DNA of 63,961 nucleotides from Staphylococcus equorum (GTDB taxonomy: Bacteria > Bacillota > Bacilli > Staphylococcales > Staphylococcaceae). Positions 1 through 9,591 of the stretch are shown in pieces. A program made the translations under genes and the position numbers. Each line of letters opens with the position of its first letter. Within the stretch, counting starts at the first letter, position 1. Under the pieces are notes generated by a model. That model was not told the origin of the DNA, did no database searches, and worked only from the letters and a program-made list of their open reading frames with translations. Where the stretch lies: assembly GCF_029531845.1 (NCBI RefSeq), contig NZ_JAMBPV010000012.1, positions 1 to 63,961 of the forward strand, read 5' to 3'.

Positions 1-17
1 AAATCTGAACTCAATAT

Positions 18-48
18 AAAAAGCCTCCAAATTATTGGAGGCTTTTTT
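18..48 (-). terminator. Intrinsic terminator downstream of infB
   Basis: A 12-13 bp GC-rich stem (AAAAAGCCTCCAA pairing with TTGGAGGCTTTTT) with a 4-nt loop lies 27 bases past the infB stop codon. The A-run and T-run on either side would let it work in both directions. It probably ends the rimP-nusA-infB operon, or separates it from the next gene, which lies outside the window. Confidence 0.85.
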
Positions 49-74
49 AATCATTAAATTAGGATTATATCCAC

Positions 75-2195
75 TTATCTTTTTATTTCAACCATTTCGA
101 AAGCTTCAATAATGTCGCCTTCTTTTAAGTCATTGTATTTCTCAACTGTGATACCACATTCGTAGCCTTTGGCAACTTCTTTAGCATCATCTTTGAAACG
201 TTTTAGTGTGTCTAATTCACCTTCGAATTGCACAATGTTATCTCTAATGACACGAACGCCAGCATTACGAGTAATTTTACCATCAATAACATAACTACCT
301 GCGATTGTACCAACTTTAGAAACTTTGAACGTTTGACGAACTTCTGCTTGTCCAATTACTTGTTCTTCGAACTCTGGATCTAGCATACCTTTCATCGCGA
401 ATTCAATTTCTTCTATAACACTATAAATAACACGGTGTAGACGCATGTCAACGCCTTCAGTTTCAGCAGCACGTTTCGCACCTGTATCAGGACGAACGTT
501 AAAGCCAATAATAATACCATTTGAAGCGTTAGCTAGTGTAACGTCAGATTCGTTTATTGCACCCACAGCAGTGTGAATGATACGCACATTAACACCTTCA
601 ACGTCTATCTTCATTAGAGATGCAGCAAGTGCTTCTACTGAACCTTGCACATCACCTTTAATAATGACATTTAAGTCTTTCATTTCACCTTGTTTCATTT
701 GCTCAAACAAGTTATCTAATGAAACGCTCTTACTTTCATGACGTTGTTGAATTACGTTAGCTTCATGGCGAGATTCACCAATACGTCTTGCTTGTTTTTC
801 ATCTTTGAAAACAACAAATCGATCGCCTGCTTTAGGCACATCATGAATACCAGTAATTTCAACTGGTGTAGATGGTCCTGCAGTTTTAATACGTTGGCCT
901 AAATCGTTTACCATAGCACGAATTCTACCGTACGTATTTCCAACTACTAAAGAGTCTCCAACGTTAAGTGTACCGTTTTGTACTAATAATGAGGCAGATG
1001 GTCCACGTGATTTATCTAATTCAGCTTCAATCACTGTACCAACAGCTTTTTTACTTGGATTGGCTTTTAATTCTTGTACTTCAGAAGTAAGTACAATCAT
1101 TTCTATTAAATCATCAATGCCGTCTCCACTTAATGCTGATAGTGGAACAAAGATTGTATCGCCGCCCCAATCTTCAGGAACTAAACCGTGTTCAGTTAAT
1201 TCTTGCATTACTCGGTCTGGGTTTGATGTTGGTTTATCAATTTTGTTAACAGCAACAATTGTTGGCACATTTGCTTCTTTAGCATGATTGATTGCTTCAA
1301 TTGTTTGAGGCATAACACCATCATCTGCCGCTACAACTAAAATAGTTATATCCGTTACTTGTGCACCACGCGCACGCATTGTCGTAAATGCTGCGTGACC
1401 TGGAGTGTCTAAGAACGTAATTTTTTTACCGTCATTTTCAATTTGGTATGCACCAATATGTTGTGTAATACCACCAGCTTCTCCAGCTGTTACTTTTGTA
1501 TGACGAATCGAATCTAGTAATGTTGTTTTACCATGGTCAACGTGTCCCATGATTGTAACAACTGCTGGGCGTTCTACAGCATCTTCATCTTCAGTTTCAT
1601 CATCGAAGTAAATTGATAAATCTTCTTCATCAATAACAATTTCTTTTTCAGCTTCAACACCGTAATCATCTACGATTAACTCTAGTGTTTCTTCATCCAA
1701 TGATTGATTAATATTAGCCATAATACCAAGTAAGAATAATTTTTTAACAATACCTGAAGACTCTACGTTTAATTTCTCAGCAAGTTCACCTACTGTAATA
1801 CCTTCTTGATAAGTGATTTTTTCTGGAATTTCTTTAGGTTCTTCTTGTTTTGTCTGTTTTGATTTTTTATTATTCTTTTTGTTGTTTTTGTTATTCGGTT
1901 TATTATTATTTGATTTATTATTTTGGTTACCTTTGTTATTTTGATTATTCTTGTTGTTTTGGTTACCTTTATTATTTGATGATTGTTGTTTGTTTTGAGC
2001 AGCTTTTTGTTGTTTTTCCTCTGCTTCTTTTGCTTTTTCAGGTTTGTAAATTTTATCTAATGCGTGAATTTGGTTGTCTTCTAATGTTTGCATATGACTT
2101 GTTACCTCAACATCCATCTTTTGCAATTCGTCGATAATATCTCTACTCTTTAATTTTAAATCTTTAGCGTATTCGTAAATTCTTTGTTTACTCAT
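75..2195 (-). CDS. infB: Translation initiation factor IF-2
   Basis: IF-2 is the GTPase that brings initiator fMet-tRNA to the 30S subunit and promotes subunit joining. The protein is 706 aa. It has an N-terminal IF2-N helix domain, then an Asn/Lys/Gln-rich linker at about residues 45-120, a second IF2-N domain, and the G domain: GHVDHGKTT near residue 216, DTPGH near 262 and NKID near 316. Domains II, III and C2 follow. I chose the ATG at 2195 ([11 protein letters not shown]) because AAGGAGTG sits just upstream at 2201-2208. An in-frame start at 2222 would add nine residues inside ylxQ and lacks a good ribosome site. It is the last gene of the rimP-nusA-rnpM-ylxQ-infB operon. Confidence 0.98.
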   Translation of the reverse strand: MSKQRIYEYAKDLKLKSRDIIDELQKMDVEVTSHMQTLEDNQIHALDKIYKPEKAKEAEEKQQKAAQNKQQSSNNKGNQNNKNNQNNKGNQNNKSNNNKPNNKNNKKNNKKSKQTKQEEPKEIPEKITYQEGITVGELAEKLNVESSGIVKKLFLLGIMANINQSLDEETLELIVDDYGVEAEKEIVIDEEDLSIYFDDETEDEDAVERPAVVTIMGHVDHGKTTLLDSIRHTKVTAGEAGGITQHIGAYQIENDGKKITFLDTPGHAAFTTMRARGAQVTDITILVVAADDGVMPQTIEAINHAKEANVPTIVAVNKIDKPTSNPDRVMQELTEHGLVPEDWGGDTIFVPLSALSGDGIDDLIEMIVLTSEVQELKANPSKKAVGTVIEAELDKSRGPSASLLVQNGTLNVGDSLVVGNTYGRIRAMVNDLGQRIKTAGPSTPVEITGIHDVPKAGDRFVVFKDEKQARRIGESRHEANVIQQRHESKSVSLDNLFEQMKQGEMKDLNVIIKGDVQGSVEALAASLMKIDVEGVNVRIIHTAVGAINESDVTLANASNGIIIGFNVRPDTGAKRAAETEGVDMRLHRVIYSVIEEIEFAMKGMLDPEFEEQVIGQAEVRQTFKVSKVGTIAGSYVIDGKITRNAGVRVIRDNIVQFEGELDTLKRFKDDAKEVAKGYECGITVEKYNDLKEGDIIEAFEMVEIKR

Positions 2196-2199
2196 ATAG

Positions 2200-2517
2200 T
2201 CACTCCTTACGATATTCATCAATCATTGACAATAACTTTTTAGCAAAGCCTTGATCAGTGATTCCAATGTTTACACGTTCTGCTTTACCTAAAGCTTGTC
2301 CTAATTCAGCTCTCGTTCCAAATATGCGTAATGATATATGGTAACTTTCACATTTGTTCTGCATCACTTTCATTGTGTTGTCAGAAGCATCTGTTGCAAT
2401 GATTACGAGCTTTAACTTATTATTCTTCAAATCATTTATAATGACTGATTCGCCTGTTTTAACTTTTCCTGCACGCATTGCTAAACCTAAAAAATTCACG
2501 ATTTTTTCTTTTGTCAT
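2200..2517 (-). CDS. ylxQ: YlxQ, L7Ae-family RNA-binding protein
   Basis: A small (105 aa) protein of the L7Ae/L30e/S12e family, whose members bind kink-turn RNA. The typical family core is visible, including the [11 protein letters not shown] segment and [12 protein letters not shown]. In Firmicutes it is regularly found between ylxR/rnpM and infB. Its start overlaps the rnpM stop by 4 bases (ATGA), which suggests translational coupling. The cellular role is not settled, so I assign only RNA binding and an association with ribosome or translation functions. Confidence 0.93.
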   Translation of the reverse strand: MTKEKIVNFLGLAMRAGKVKTGESVIINDLKNNKLKLVIIATDASDNTMKVMQNKCESYHISLRIFGTRAELGQALGKAERVNIGITDQGFAKKLLSMIDEYRKE

Positions 2518-2798
2518 TTAGGTATCTCTTCACGATAAATAAGACGTATAATTTCTTTATAAACAGGCTCTAACGTTTCAGCATCAGATTTGAAATATCT
2601 TTCTAATGTTTCTTTTTGTTGTGCTTCTTCTACTAATTTAACATTTTTAGATACATAAGCGCCACGGCCTTGTTGTTTGCCACTCGCATCAGCAAAAATT
2701 TGTCCGTCTTTATTAATTACAACTCTAATCATGTCATTCTTAGGGTACATTTCATTTGAAAGTATACATTTACGCATTGGAATTTTTTTCTTTTTCAT
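2514..2798 (-). CDS. rnpM: YlxR/RnpM, DUF448 RNA-binding protein
   Basis: A 94-aa DUF448 protein with the family motif PMRKCILSNEMYPKNDMIRVV and the GRGAYV segment. B. subtilis YlxR has been reported to bind the RNase P RNA and modulate its activity, hence the name RnpM. That function is taken from the family, not shown here. It sits 18 bases after nusA and overlaps ylxQ by 4 bases, so it is firmly inside the nusA-infB operon. Confidence 0.93.
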   Translation of the reverse strand: MKKKKIPMRKCILSNEMYPKNDMIRVVINKDGQIFADASGKQQGRGAYVSKNVKLVEEAQQKETLERYFKSDAETLEPVYKEIIRLIYREEIPK

Positions 2799-2815
2799 AA
2801 AGTTATCACCCCAAG

Positions 2816-3991
2816 TTATTTTTCAGCGTCTTCTTCTTCAGTTACTGTTTCAGAAACTTCATTGGCTGTTTCTTCCAAATCAACATTTTCTTCGTCAACA
2901 ACATCATTAAGTTGATCTTCTGTGTCTTCGACGTCTGCTGGATAGACACCTGCTTCTCTAGCATCTGTTTCTGATTTAATATCAATTTTCCAACCAGTTA
3001 ATTTAGCAGCTAAACGTGCATTTTGTCCGCGTTTACCTATAGCTAATGATAATTGATAGTCTGGTACTACAACTACTGTTGATTGATTTTCTTCATCAAC
3101 AATAACTTGTAATACTTGTGATGGGCTTAAAGCATTTTTTACAAACACCTTAGGATCTTCATTCCATTGAACAATATCAATTTTCTCGCCGCCAAGTTCT
3201 TCAACAACAGCTTCAACACGACTACCTTTAGAACCTACACAAGCACCTACTGCATCGATGTCATGGTTGTCTGAGTGTACACTGATTTTTGAGCGGTCGC
3301 CAGCTTCGCGAGCTACTGATTTAACTATCACTGTACCGTCAAAGATTTCTGGCACTTCTTGTTCAAACAAGCGTTTTAATAAACCTGGATGGCTTCTTGA
3401 AACGTAAATTTGTGGTCCTTTTGTAGTTTGTTCAACTTTGTTCACATACACTCTTATTCTTTCGTTTGGAATGTAGCTTTCATTTGGACTTCTTTCTGCT
3501 TCAGACAATACTGCTTCAGTACGCCCTAAATTTACATATACATAGCGATGATCTACTCTGTCGATAAGACCAGTAACAATATCATCTTCTTTATCGATGA
3601 ATTCATCATATAGTATTTCACGTTCAGCATCACGTAAACGTTGCATAACAGCTTGTTTAGCTGCTTGCGCACCTACACGTCCAAAATCACTTGGTGTTAC
3701 GTCTTCTTCGTAGATATCACCAATTTCATACGCAGGATTTTTTACTAGTGCAGTACTTAAATCGATTTCTTCTCTGTTATCAAATGATTCTTCAACCACT
3801 TCTTTACGTGCGATAACATTGAATGTACCTTCATCCATGTTTAATTCAACACGAACGTTTCTTGCACTTTCATAGTTCTTTTTATAAGCAGTGATTAACG
3901 CCGCTTCTATAGCATCAATTAATACTTCTCTAGGAATTTTCTTTTCTTTTTCTAAGTACTCAGTAGCTAATAATAATTCATTACTTGACAC
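2816..3991 (-). CDS. nusA: Transcription termination/antitermination factor NusA
   Basis: NusA binds RNA polymerase and the nascent RNA and controls pausing, intrinsic termination and antitermination. The 391-aa protein shows the N-terminal RNAP-binding domain, then an S1 domain around residues 135-200, then two KH domains with GxxG loops (VGSKGSR and IGKRGQN). It ends in an acidic Glu/Asp-rich tail of about 45 residues, as in other staphylococci. It lacks the extra C-terminal acidic repeats of enterobacterial NusA. It follows rimP by 24 bases in the classic rimP-nusA order. Confidence 0.98.
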   Translation of the reverse strand: MSSNELLLATEYLEKEKKIPREVLIDAIEAALITAYKKNYESARNVRVELNMDEGTFNVIARKEVVEESFDNREEIDLSTALVKNPAYEIGDIYEEDVTPSDFGRVGAQAAKQAVMQRLRDAEREILYDEFIDKEDDIVTGLIDRVDHRYVYVNLGRTEAVLSEAERSPNESYIPNERIRVYVNKVEQTTKGPQIYVSRSHPGLLKRLFEQEVPEIFDGTVIVKSVAREAGDRSKISVHSDNHDIDAVGACVGSKGSRVEAVVEELGGEKIDIVQWNEDPKVFVKNALSPSQVLQVIVDEENQSTVVVVPDYQLSLAIGKRGQNARLAAKLTGWKIDIKSETDAREAGVYPADVEDTEDQLNDVVDEENVDLEETANEVSETVTEEEDAEK

Positions 3992-4014
3992 GATTTATCA
4001 TCCTCCTCATCACG

Positions 4015-4482
4015 TTATATCAATACTGCATGACGTGCTTTAGCGATTTTACTTCTTGGAATTTCAACTTGTTTTGTTCTTGACTTATCTTTGACTTGCA
4101 TAATTATTGTTTCATCATCAACAGATTGTAATATACCTAACCATTCTTTTGCGCCTTCGATTGGAGCATATAAAGAAACAAATACAGGTTTAGTCACAGC
4201 ATTGTGATAATCTTTTTCTTTTTTAATTGGTCTTTCAGCACCAGGTGAGGCAACATCTAAATAATACATCTGTTCGATAGGATCTTCTGAGTCCATTACT
4301 TCACTGATTTTTTCAGAAGCAAGCGCACAATCATTTAAATCTACGCCACCTTCTTTATCGATAGATACTCTTAAAAAATGATCGTTTCCTTCTTTTGTAA
4401 ACTCAACTTCTACTAATTCAAAATTTAAGTCGTCAAGGACAGGTTGAATTATTGCTTCAACTTGCTCAGTTATTTTACTCAT
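4015..4482 (-). CDS. rimP: Ribosome maturation factor RimP
   Basis: RimP (YlxS/P15a family, 155 aa) is needed for 30S subunit maturation. The N-terminal alpha/beta domain and C-terminal Sm-like barrel are both present, including the family motif YYLDVASPGAERP. I chose the ATG at 4482 (MSKITEQ) because AGGAGGTC precedes it at 4486-4493. The longer frame reaching 4530 reads through a leader hairpin and is unlikely to be translated. It is the first gene of the operon ending with infB. Confidence 0.96.
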   Translation of the reverse strand: MSKITEQVEAIIQPVLDDLNFELVEVEFTKEGNDHFLRVSIDKEGGVDLNDCALASEKISEVMDSEDPIEQMYYLDVASPGAERPIKKEKDYHNAVTKPVFVSLYAPIEGAKEWLGILQSVDDETIIMQVKDKSRTKQVEIPRSKIAKARHAVLI

Positions 4483-4508
4483 GCTGACCTCCTGTTTTGG
4501 CAAATAGA

Positions 4509-4535
4509 AAAGAGCGGGTAATATGCCCACTCTTT
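4509..4535 (-). promoter_or_regulatory. Leader hairpin upstream of rimP (possible attenuator)
   Basis: On the minus strand a 10-bp stem (AAAGAGTGGG with CCCGCTCTTT, 7-nt loop) ends about 16 nt before the rimP Shine-Dalgarno and runs into TTTTCTATTTG. This looks like an intrinsic terminator placed in the 5' leader of the rimP-nusA-infB operon. Because NusA itself acts on such hairpins, autoregulation by attenuation is plausible, but that is inference. Confidence 0.5.
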
Positions 4536-4608
4536 CTGCCTGAGTCTAATTTTTTAAGCACTGTTATTATATCATATGTTTATTTGCTAGACAAATAACT
4601 ATATTTGT

Positions 4609-4644
4609 AAAAAGCCTATAATGACAAGATAATTGATGCTTTTT
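4609..4644 (-). terminator. Weak terminator-like hairpin downstream of polC
   Basis: AAAAAGC and GCTTTTT arms enclose 22 AT-rich bases 25 bases past the polC stop, with a T-run on the minus strand. The stem is only 7 bp and includes few GC pairs, so termination may be partial. Confidence 0.35.
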
Positions 4645-4669
4645 GTTTATTATTAAGTCTTTTCGTTCA

Positions 4670-7600
4670 TTACATATCGAATATTGATAATTGTGCTTTA
4701 TCAGGTAAATTAGGTAAAGAACCTAATTCATCTAAGTATTCTATCACTTTTTGTGATAATCCCGCTTTTTTATTTAAATCTTCTTTAGATAAAAATGGCC
4801 CTTCTTCTCGAGCTTCTACAATTCTTTGTGCAACGTTTTCACCTAAACCTGGAACAGAAATAAATGGTGGAATTAGTGTGTCGCCTTCAATAATAAACTC
4901 AAATGATTTACTTTTTTCTAAACTGATTGGCTGCATACGGAAACCACGTTGTGCCATTTCATTCATTATTTCAAGCACTGTTAAAGTATCTTTTTCTTTT
5001 TTAGCTAAATCCATATAACGTGAATACATCTCATTTACAGTATTACGAATACCCTCTTTATCTTTAATCATTGTAATTAAATCAAAATCAGATGCACGCA
5101 CTGTGAAATAACTTGCATAATAATATAATGGATAATGCACTTTAAAGTAAGCAATTCTTACCGCCATTAATACATAAGCTGCGGCATGGGCTTTAGGGAA
5201 CATGTATTTTATTTTTCTACATGAATCTAAATACCAATCAGGAACTTCATTGTCCACCATTGCTTCGACCATATCGTCAGTCAATCCTTTACCTTTACGC
5301 ACAAATTCCATTGTTTTAAAGGCAAGTGACGGTTCTAGGCCGTTATACATTAAATAAACCATAATATCATCACGACAGCAGATTACGCTTGCCAAATCAC
5401 ATTTACCCGAACGTATCAAATCTTGAGCGTTCCCTAACCATACATCCGTACCGTGTGATAATCCTGAGATTCTAACAAGTTCTGAAAATGTTGTTGGTTT
5501 TGTATCTTCTAACATTTGTCTAACAAATCCTGTGCCAAATTCTGGTACACCAAACGTGCCAGTTTTACATAAAATTTCCTCTTGTGTAACGCCTAAAGGT
5601 TCAGGTGAACTAAAGATGCCCATTGTTTCTTTATCGTCCACTGGAATTGTTTTAGGATCTATTCCTGATAAATCCTGTAACATACGAATCATGGTTGGAT
5701 CATCATGTCCAAGTATGTCTAACTTTAGAACGTTATCATGGATGGAATGGAAATCAAAATGTGTTGTCATCCAAGATGAAGACTGATCGTCCGCTGGAAA
5801 CTGTACAGGTGTAAAATCATATATATCCATATAATCAGGTACAACTATAATACCGCCTGGATGTTGGCCAGATGTACGTTTAACGCCTGTGCATCCTTTG
5901 ACAAGTCTATCTACTTCTGCTCCACGTTTATGGATACCTTGGTCATTTAAATAACCTTTTACATAACCAAAAGCTGTTTTCTCTGCGACTGTACCAATTG
6001 TTCCAGCACGGAAGACTTTATCATCACCAAATAATTCTTTTGTATAATTATGTGCATTGGGTTGATATTCACCACTAAAGTTCAAGTCAATATCTGGTAC
6101 CTTATCGCCTTTAAAACCTAAGAATGTTTCGAAAGGAATATCTTGACCTTCTTTAATAAGATCACTGCCACAAGTTTCACATTTTTTATCTGGCAAATCA
6201 AAACCAGAGCCAACAGAGCCATCATCAAAGAATTCGCTTGTTTTACATTTTGGACAAATATAATGTGGGGGTAATGGATTAACTTCTGTGATTTCTGTCA
6301 TGGTTGCTACAAAGCTTGAACCTACAGAACCACGTGAACCAACGAGATACCCATCATTTAAAGACTTTTTAACAAGTCGTTGTGAAATGAGGTATATAAC
6401 AGAGAAACCATTACCTATAATACTTTCTAATTCTTTTTCGAGACGATCAATTACAATTTGTGGTAAATCCTCACCGTAGAGGTCTTTTGCATTAGAATAA
6501 CTCATTTCTCGAATTTCTTCATTTGCGCCTTCCATTCTCGGTGTGTATAGCTCATCTTTGATTGGAACAACACGCTCTATACGATCTGCTAGCTCATTCG
6601 TATTCTTAATGACAAGTTCATAAGCTTTTTCTTCACCTAAAAAGTGTAATTCATCTAACATTTCGTCCGTAGTTCTAAAATGCGCCTTTGGCAATGTAGA
6701 ACGGTTTAATGGATTACCAGGTTGTGCAGCAATTAATATTTTACGCGCAATCGAATCATGTTCATTCAAATAGTGCGCATTCCCCGTAGCTATAACTGGA
6801 ATATCATTGACTTCACCCGCACGAATTAAACGATTATATATTTCATGTAATGTTTCATTATCGCGTATCAGTTCCCTATCAATTAAGCCTTGATATAAAG
6901 CAGGCGGTTGAATTTCAATAAAATCATAGTATTGTGCAATACGTTCAACTTGAGATTGATCTTTTTGCATCACTGCAGTAAATACTTCCCCTTCGTCACA
7001 TGCAGAACCAACGAGAATACCTTCACGATATTCATCTAATAACGAACGTGGAATTCTCGGTGTTCGATAATAATATTGGACTAATGATGCACTTACAATT
7101 TTGAATAAGTTTTTAAGACCTTGTTGGTTTTGAACAATGAGCGTAACGTGGTTCGGACGTGCGCGTTTATAAGCATCTTCGTTTGATAACGATGTATTGA
7201 TATCTTGATGATTGTGAACGCCGAGTTCTTCTAATTGTTTAAGCATTTTAATAAACATGTAAGCAGTAGCTTCCGTATCATAAATCGCTCTATGGTGTTG
7301 CGTTAACTCTACGCCGTATTTTTTGGCTAAGAAGTTCAGTCCATGTTTACCGTATTCAGTATTGATTGTTCTTGATAATTCAAGCGTATCTATTACAGCG
7401 TTTGTAGATGCGCCAATGCCGACATGTTCATATCCAGTATCAATAAATCCCATATCAAAGGATGCATTATGTGCCACGAAAATAGCATCTCCTACCCACG
7501 CTTTAAACTCAGTAAGTACTTCTTCAATTTCTGGCGCATCAACTAACATATCATCCGTAATATGTGTCAAATTAACAATAACGTCGGATAAACGTTCATG

Positions 7601-8986
7601 CGGATTACTAAAACGTTCAAACTTATCAATAATTTCTCCGTCTTTAACTTTGACTGCAGCGAGCTCAATAATTTTATCGTACTGATTGGATAAACCAGTC
7701 GTCTCAACGTCAAATACAACGTATGTTGCGGTTTTTAAATCACGGTTCATTGGTTTGTACGCAATAGGTACACCATCGTCGACTAACATACCTTCCATTC
7801 CATAAATCATTTTAATACCATTTTTTTCAGCTGCTGCATGGGCGTCTGGAAAAGCTTGAACACCGTTATGGTCAGTCACTGCAATTGCTTTATGACCCCA
7901 TTTTGCTGCTTGATCTACGTACGCTGAAATATTAGGTATGCCATCCATTTGGCTCATTGATGTATGCAAATGGAATTCTACTCGTTTTTCTTCAGATTTA
8001 TCTTGTTTAGTAGCTTTTTTAATTTCTTCAATATCTGACATCATCATCACTAAATCACGAACAAACGAATCTTCTTCTATACGACCTTGTGCGCGAACCC
8101 ATTTACCGACACTCAATGCCTTGAAGTTATCTAAATCATCCTTATTTTTACGCGTGAACATTTTTAATACGAGCGAATCTGTATAGTCAGTTACTTTCAA
8201 CTCTACAATATGTCGCCCACTCTTCAACTCTTTTAAGTTAATATCGAAAATAACACCTTCAACCGCTACTTTAAATTCTTCTTCAATAATAGAATCTATC
8301 GGTTTAATATTTTCAATTTGAATCGGTTTACCAATTTGACACTTAGTTACCGAGCTTTCATTATTATCTTGTTGTTTTGCTTTCTCAGCTTTCATTTTTT
8401 CTAATTTTTCAGTAGCTTCACGTGCGCTTTTTTCATCTTCTTCTTGGATATGTGCTTCTAATGATGCTAAGTCATCTTCATTGCCACCACTATCCGTTTC
8501 AAAGACTATTTTACTAATATCAAACCCACACTGTTGAAAAGCTTTAACTAAACTACCATTACACGCTTTATCAAAATGGTCTCTTTCGATATCATTTTGA
8601 CAAGTTACTTTTAGCACATCTCCCGACATAATTAAGCGCTTTTGTTTTAATTGACCTTTCACTTTGGGTGAAAGTTTTGTTTGATCAATACAATGACTAA
8701 AATACTTCATCGCATGTTCATCTTGGTTTGATTTGTTATTTATCGTAATATTACATTCTACATTCGCAATTGATTTAAATTCTTCTGTTATTGCCCCTGT
8801 AAAAAGTAAATAATCTTCTGTTGATAGAAAGTGTGGTAATGTGATTTGAAACACCCACGTTCGATCTGTTGTCTTAACATCCACACGCGTTAATTCACTT
8901 TGCTCCAAAATTTCTGGTTCCAAATGGTTTGTTATTTTAATTTGGTCAGCTAGGATTTTAAATTTTTCCTGATTTGTCATTGCCAT
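4670..8986 (-). CDS. polC: DNA polymerase III alpha subunit, PolC type
   Basis: The replicative polymerase of low-GC Gram-positives, with built-in proofreading. The 1438-aa protein has an N-terminal region and OB fold, a PHP domain (EFHLHTSMSQ near residue 335), a DEDD 3'-5' exonuclease inserted in the PHP domain (VFDVETTGLS near 424), a zinc-binding segment (CPKC and CETC around 910-940) and the polymerase active site PDIDLNFSG near 962. It ends with the family-typical LSIFDM. The ATG at 8986 is favoured because AGGTGG lies 8 bases upstream. It is transcribed alone between the repeat region and rimP. Confidence 0.98.
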   Translation of the reverse strand: MAMTNQEKFKILADQIKITNHLEPEILEQSELTRVDVKTTDRTWVFQITLPHFLSTEDYLLFTGAITEEFKSIANVECNITINNKSNQDEHAMKYFSHCIDQTKLSPKVKGQLKQKRLIMSGDVLKVTCQNDIERDHFDKACNGSLVKAFQQCGFDISKIVFETDSGGNEDDLASLEAHIQEEDEKSAREATEKLEKMKAEKAKQQDNNESSVTKCQIGKPIQIENIKPIDSIIEEEFKVAVEGVIFDINLKELKSGRHIVELKVTDYTDSLVLKMFTRKNKDDLDNFKALSVGKWVRAQGRIEEDSFVRDLVMMMSDIEEIKKATKQDKSEEKRVEFHLHTSMSQMDGIPNISAYVDQAAKWGHKAIAVTDHNGVQAFPDAHAAAEKNGIKMIYGMEGMLVDDGVPIAYKPMNRDLKTATYVVFDVETTGLSNQYDKIIELAAVKVKDGEIIDKFERFSNPHERLSDVIVNLTHITDDMLVDAPEIEEVLTEFKAWVGDAIFVAHNASFDMGFIDTGYEHVGIGASTNAVIDTLELSRTINTEYGKHGLNFLAKKYGVELTQHHRAIYDTEATAYMFIKMLKQLEELGVHNHQDINTSLSNEDAYKRARPNHVTLIVQNQQGLKNLFKIVSASLVQYYYRTPRIPRSLLDEYREGILVGSACDEGEVFTAVMQKDQSQVERIAQYYDFIEIQPPALYQGLIDRELIRDNETLHEIYNRLIRAGEVNDIPVIATGNAHYLNEHDSIARKILIAAQPGNPLNRSTLPKAHFRTTDEMLDELHFLGEEKAYELVIKNTNELADRIERVVPIKDELYTPRMEGANEEIREMSYSNAKDLYGEDLPQIVIDRLEKELESIIGNGFSVIYLISQRLVKKSLNDGYLVGSRGSVGSSFVATMTEITEVNPLPPHYICPKCKTSEFFDDGSVGSGFDLPDKKCETCGSDLIKEGQDIPFETFLGFKGDKVPDIDLNFSGEYQPNAHNYTKELFGDDKVFRAGTIGTVAEKTAFGYVKGYLNDQGIHKRGAEVDRLVKGCTGVKRTSGQHPGGIIVVPDYMDIYDFTPVQFPADDQSSSWMTTHFDFHSIHDNVLKLDILGHDDPTMIRMLQDLSGIDPKTIPVDDKETMGIFSSPEPLGVTQEEILCKTGTFGVPEFGTGFVRQMLEDTKPTTFSELVRISGLSHGTDVWLGNAQDLIRSGKCDLASVICCRDDIMVYLMYNGLEPSLAFKTMEFVRKGKGLTDDMVEAMVDNEVPDWYLDSCRKIKYMFPKAHAAAYVLMAVRIAYFKVHYPLYYYASYFTVRASDFDLITMIKDKEGIRNTVNEMYSRYMDLAKKEKDTLTVLEIMNEMAQRGFRMQPISLEKSKSFEFIIEGDTLIPPFISVPGLGENVAQRIVEAREEGPFLSKEDLNKKAGLSQKVIEYLDELGSLPNLPDKAQLSIFDM

Positions 8987-9154
8987 GACGATAACCACCT
9001 TACTATTAATTACACTGCTTTACTTGTATATGATTACTTACATTAAATGACGGTGTATGTATTATTATTCCATGCTCTATATTATAACGGATATGTGTGA
9101 AATTCTAATAGTTAAACTTAATAGCTTAAATTCATATTTTTGTGAATAACAAAT

Positions 9155-9413
9155 GGGAGCGGGACAGAAACCAAAATTTGATTTCGTATTCCCGCCCCCA
9201 CAATACTGACTAAAAAAGGAATACAAGAGCTGAAACTCTTGCATAAGAGAAGCTGGGACATAAATACATGTTTCAGCCTCAATCGTTATTAGGCAGTAGC
9301 TGACTGAATTGAAAATGCGCTTATATTAAGCTTTTTCAGTTCTAGTCTTCTTTGCCGGGGTGGGAGAACGAAATTTTATTAAGAAAATTTGATTTCTGTT
9401 CCACTCCCTCTTT
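9155..9413. repeat. Staphylococcal intergenic repeat, inverted composite
   Basis: Two diverged copies of one sequence face each other. The left copy begins GGGAGCGGGACAGAAA (9155-9202). The right copy, read on the minus strand, begins GGGAGTGGAACAGAAA and ends in CTCCCACCCC (9356-9409). Between them is a GCTGGGACATAAA...TTTCAGCC segment (9252-9278) and an imperfect repeat of AAGAGCTGAAACTCTT type. Related GGGACAGAAA and TGGGACATAAA units are common between staphylococcal genes. No ORF of note lies here. The whole proS-polC gap (8987-9591) is non-coding apart from this element. Confidence 0.8.
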
Positions 9414-9591
9414 AAAAAGCTTGAGCCAAACACGTTTAAATATTAGACAGCCATTGTACATTCTCTAATTTATATTCACCAATATCAATATAAAACACTG
9501 TATTTACGTGCCAATCTTACGATTTTATATAAGTAACATCTACCAATTCACTTTATATATTATAACAAAGTGCTATGGACTTAGCCTTTAA

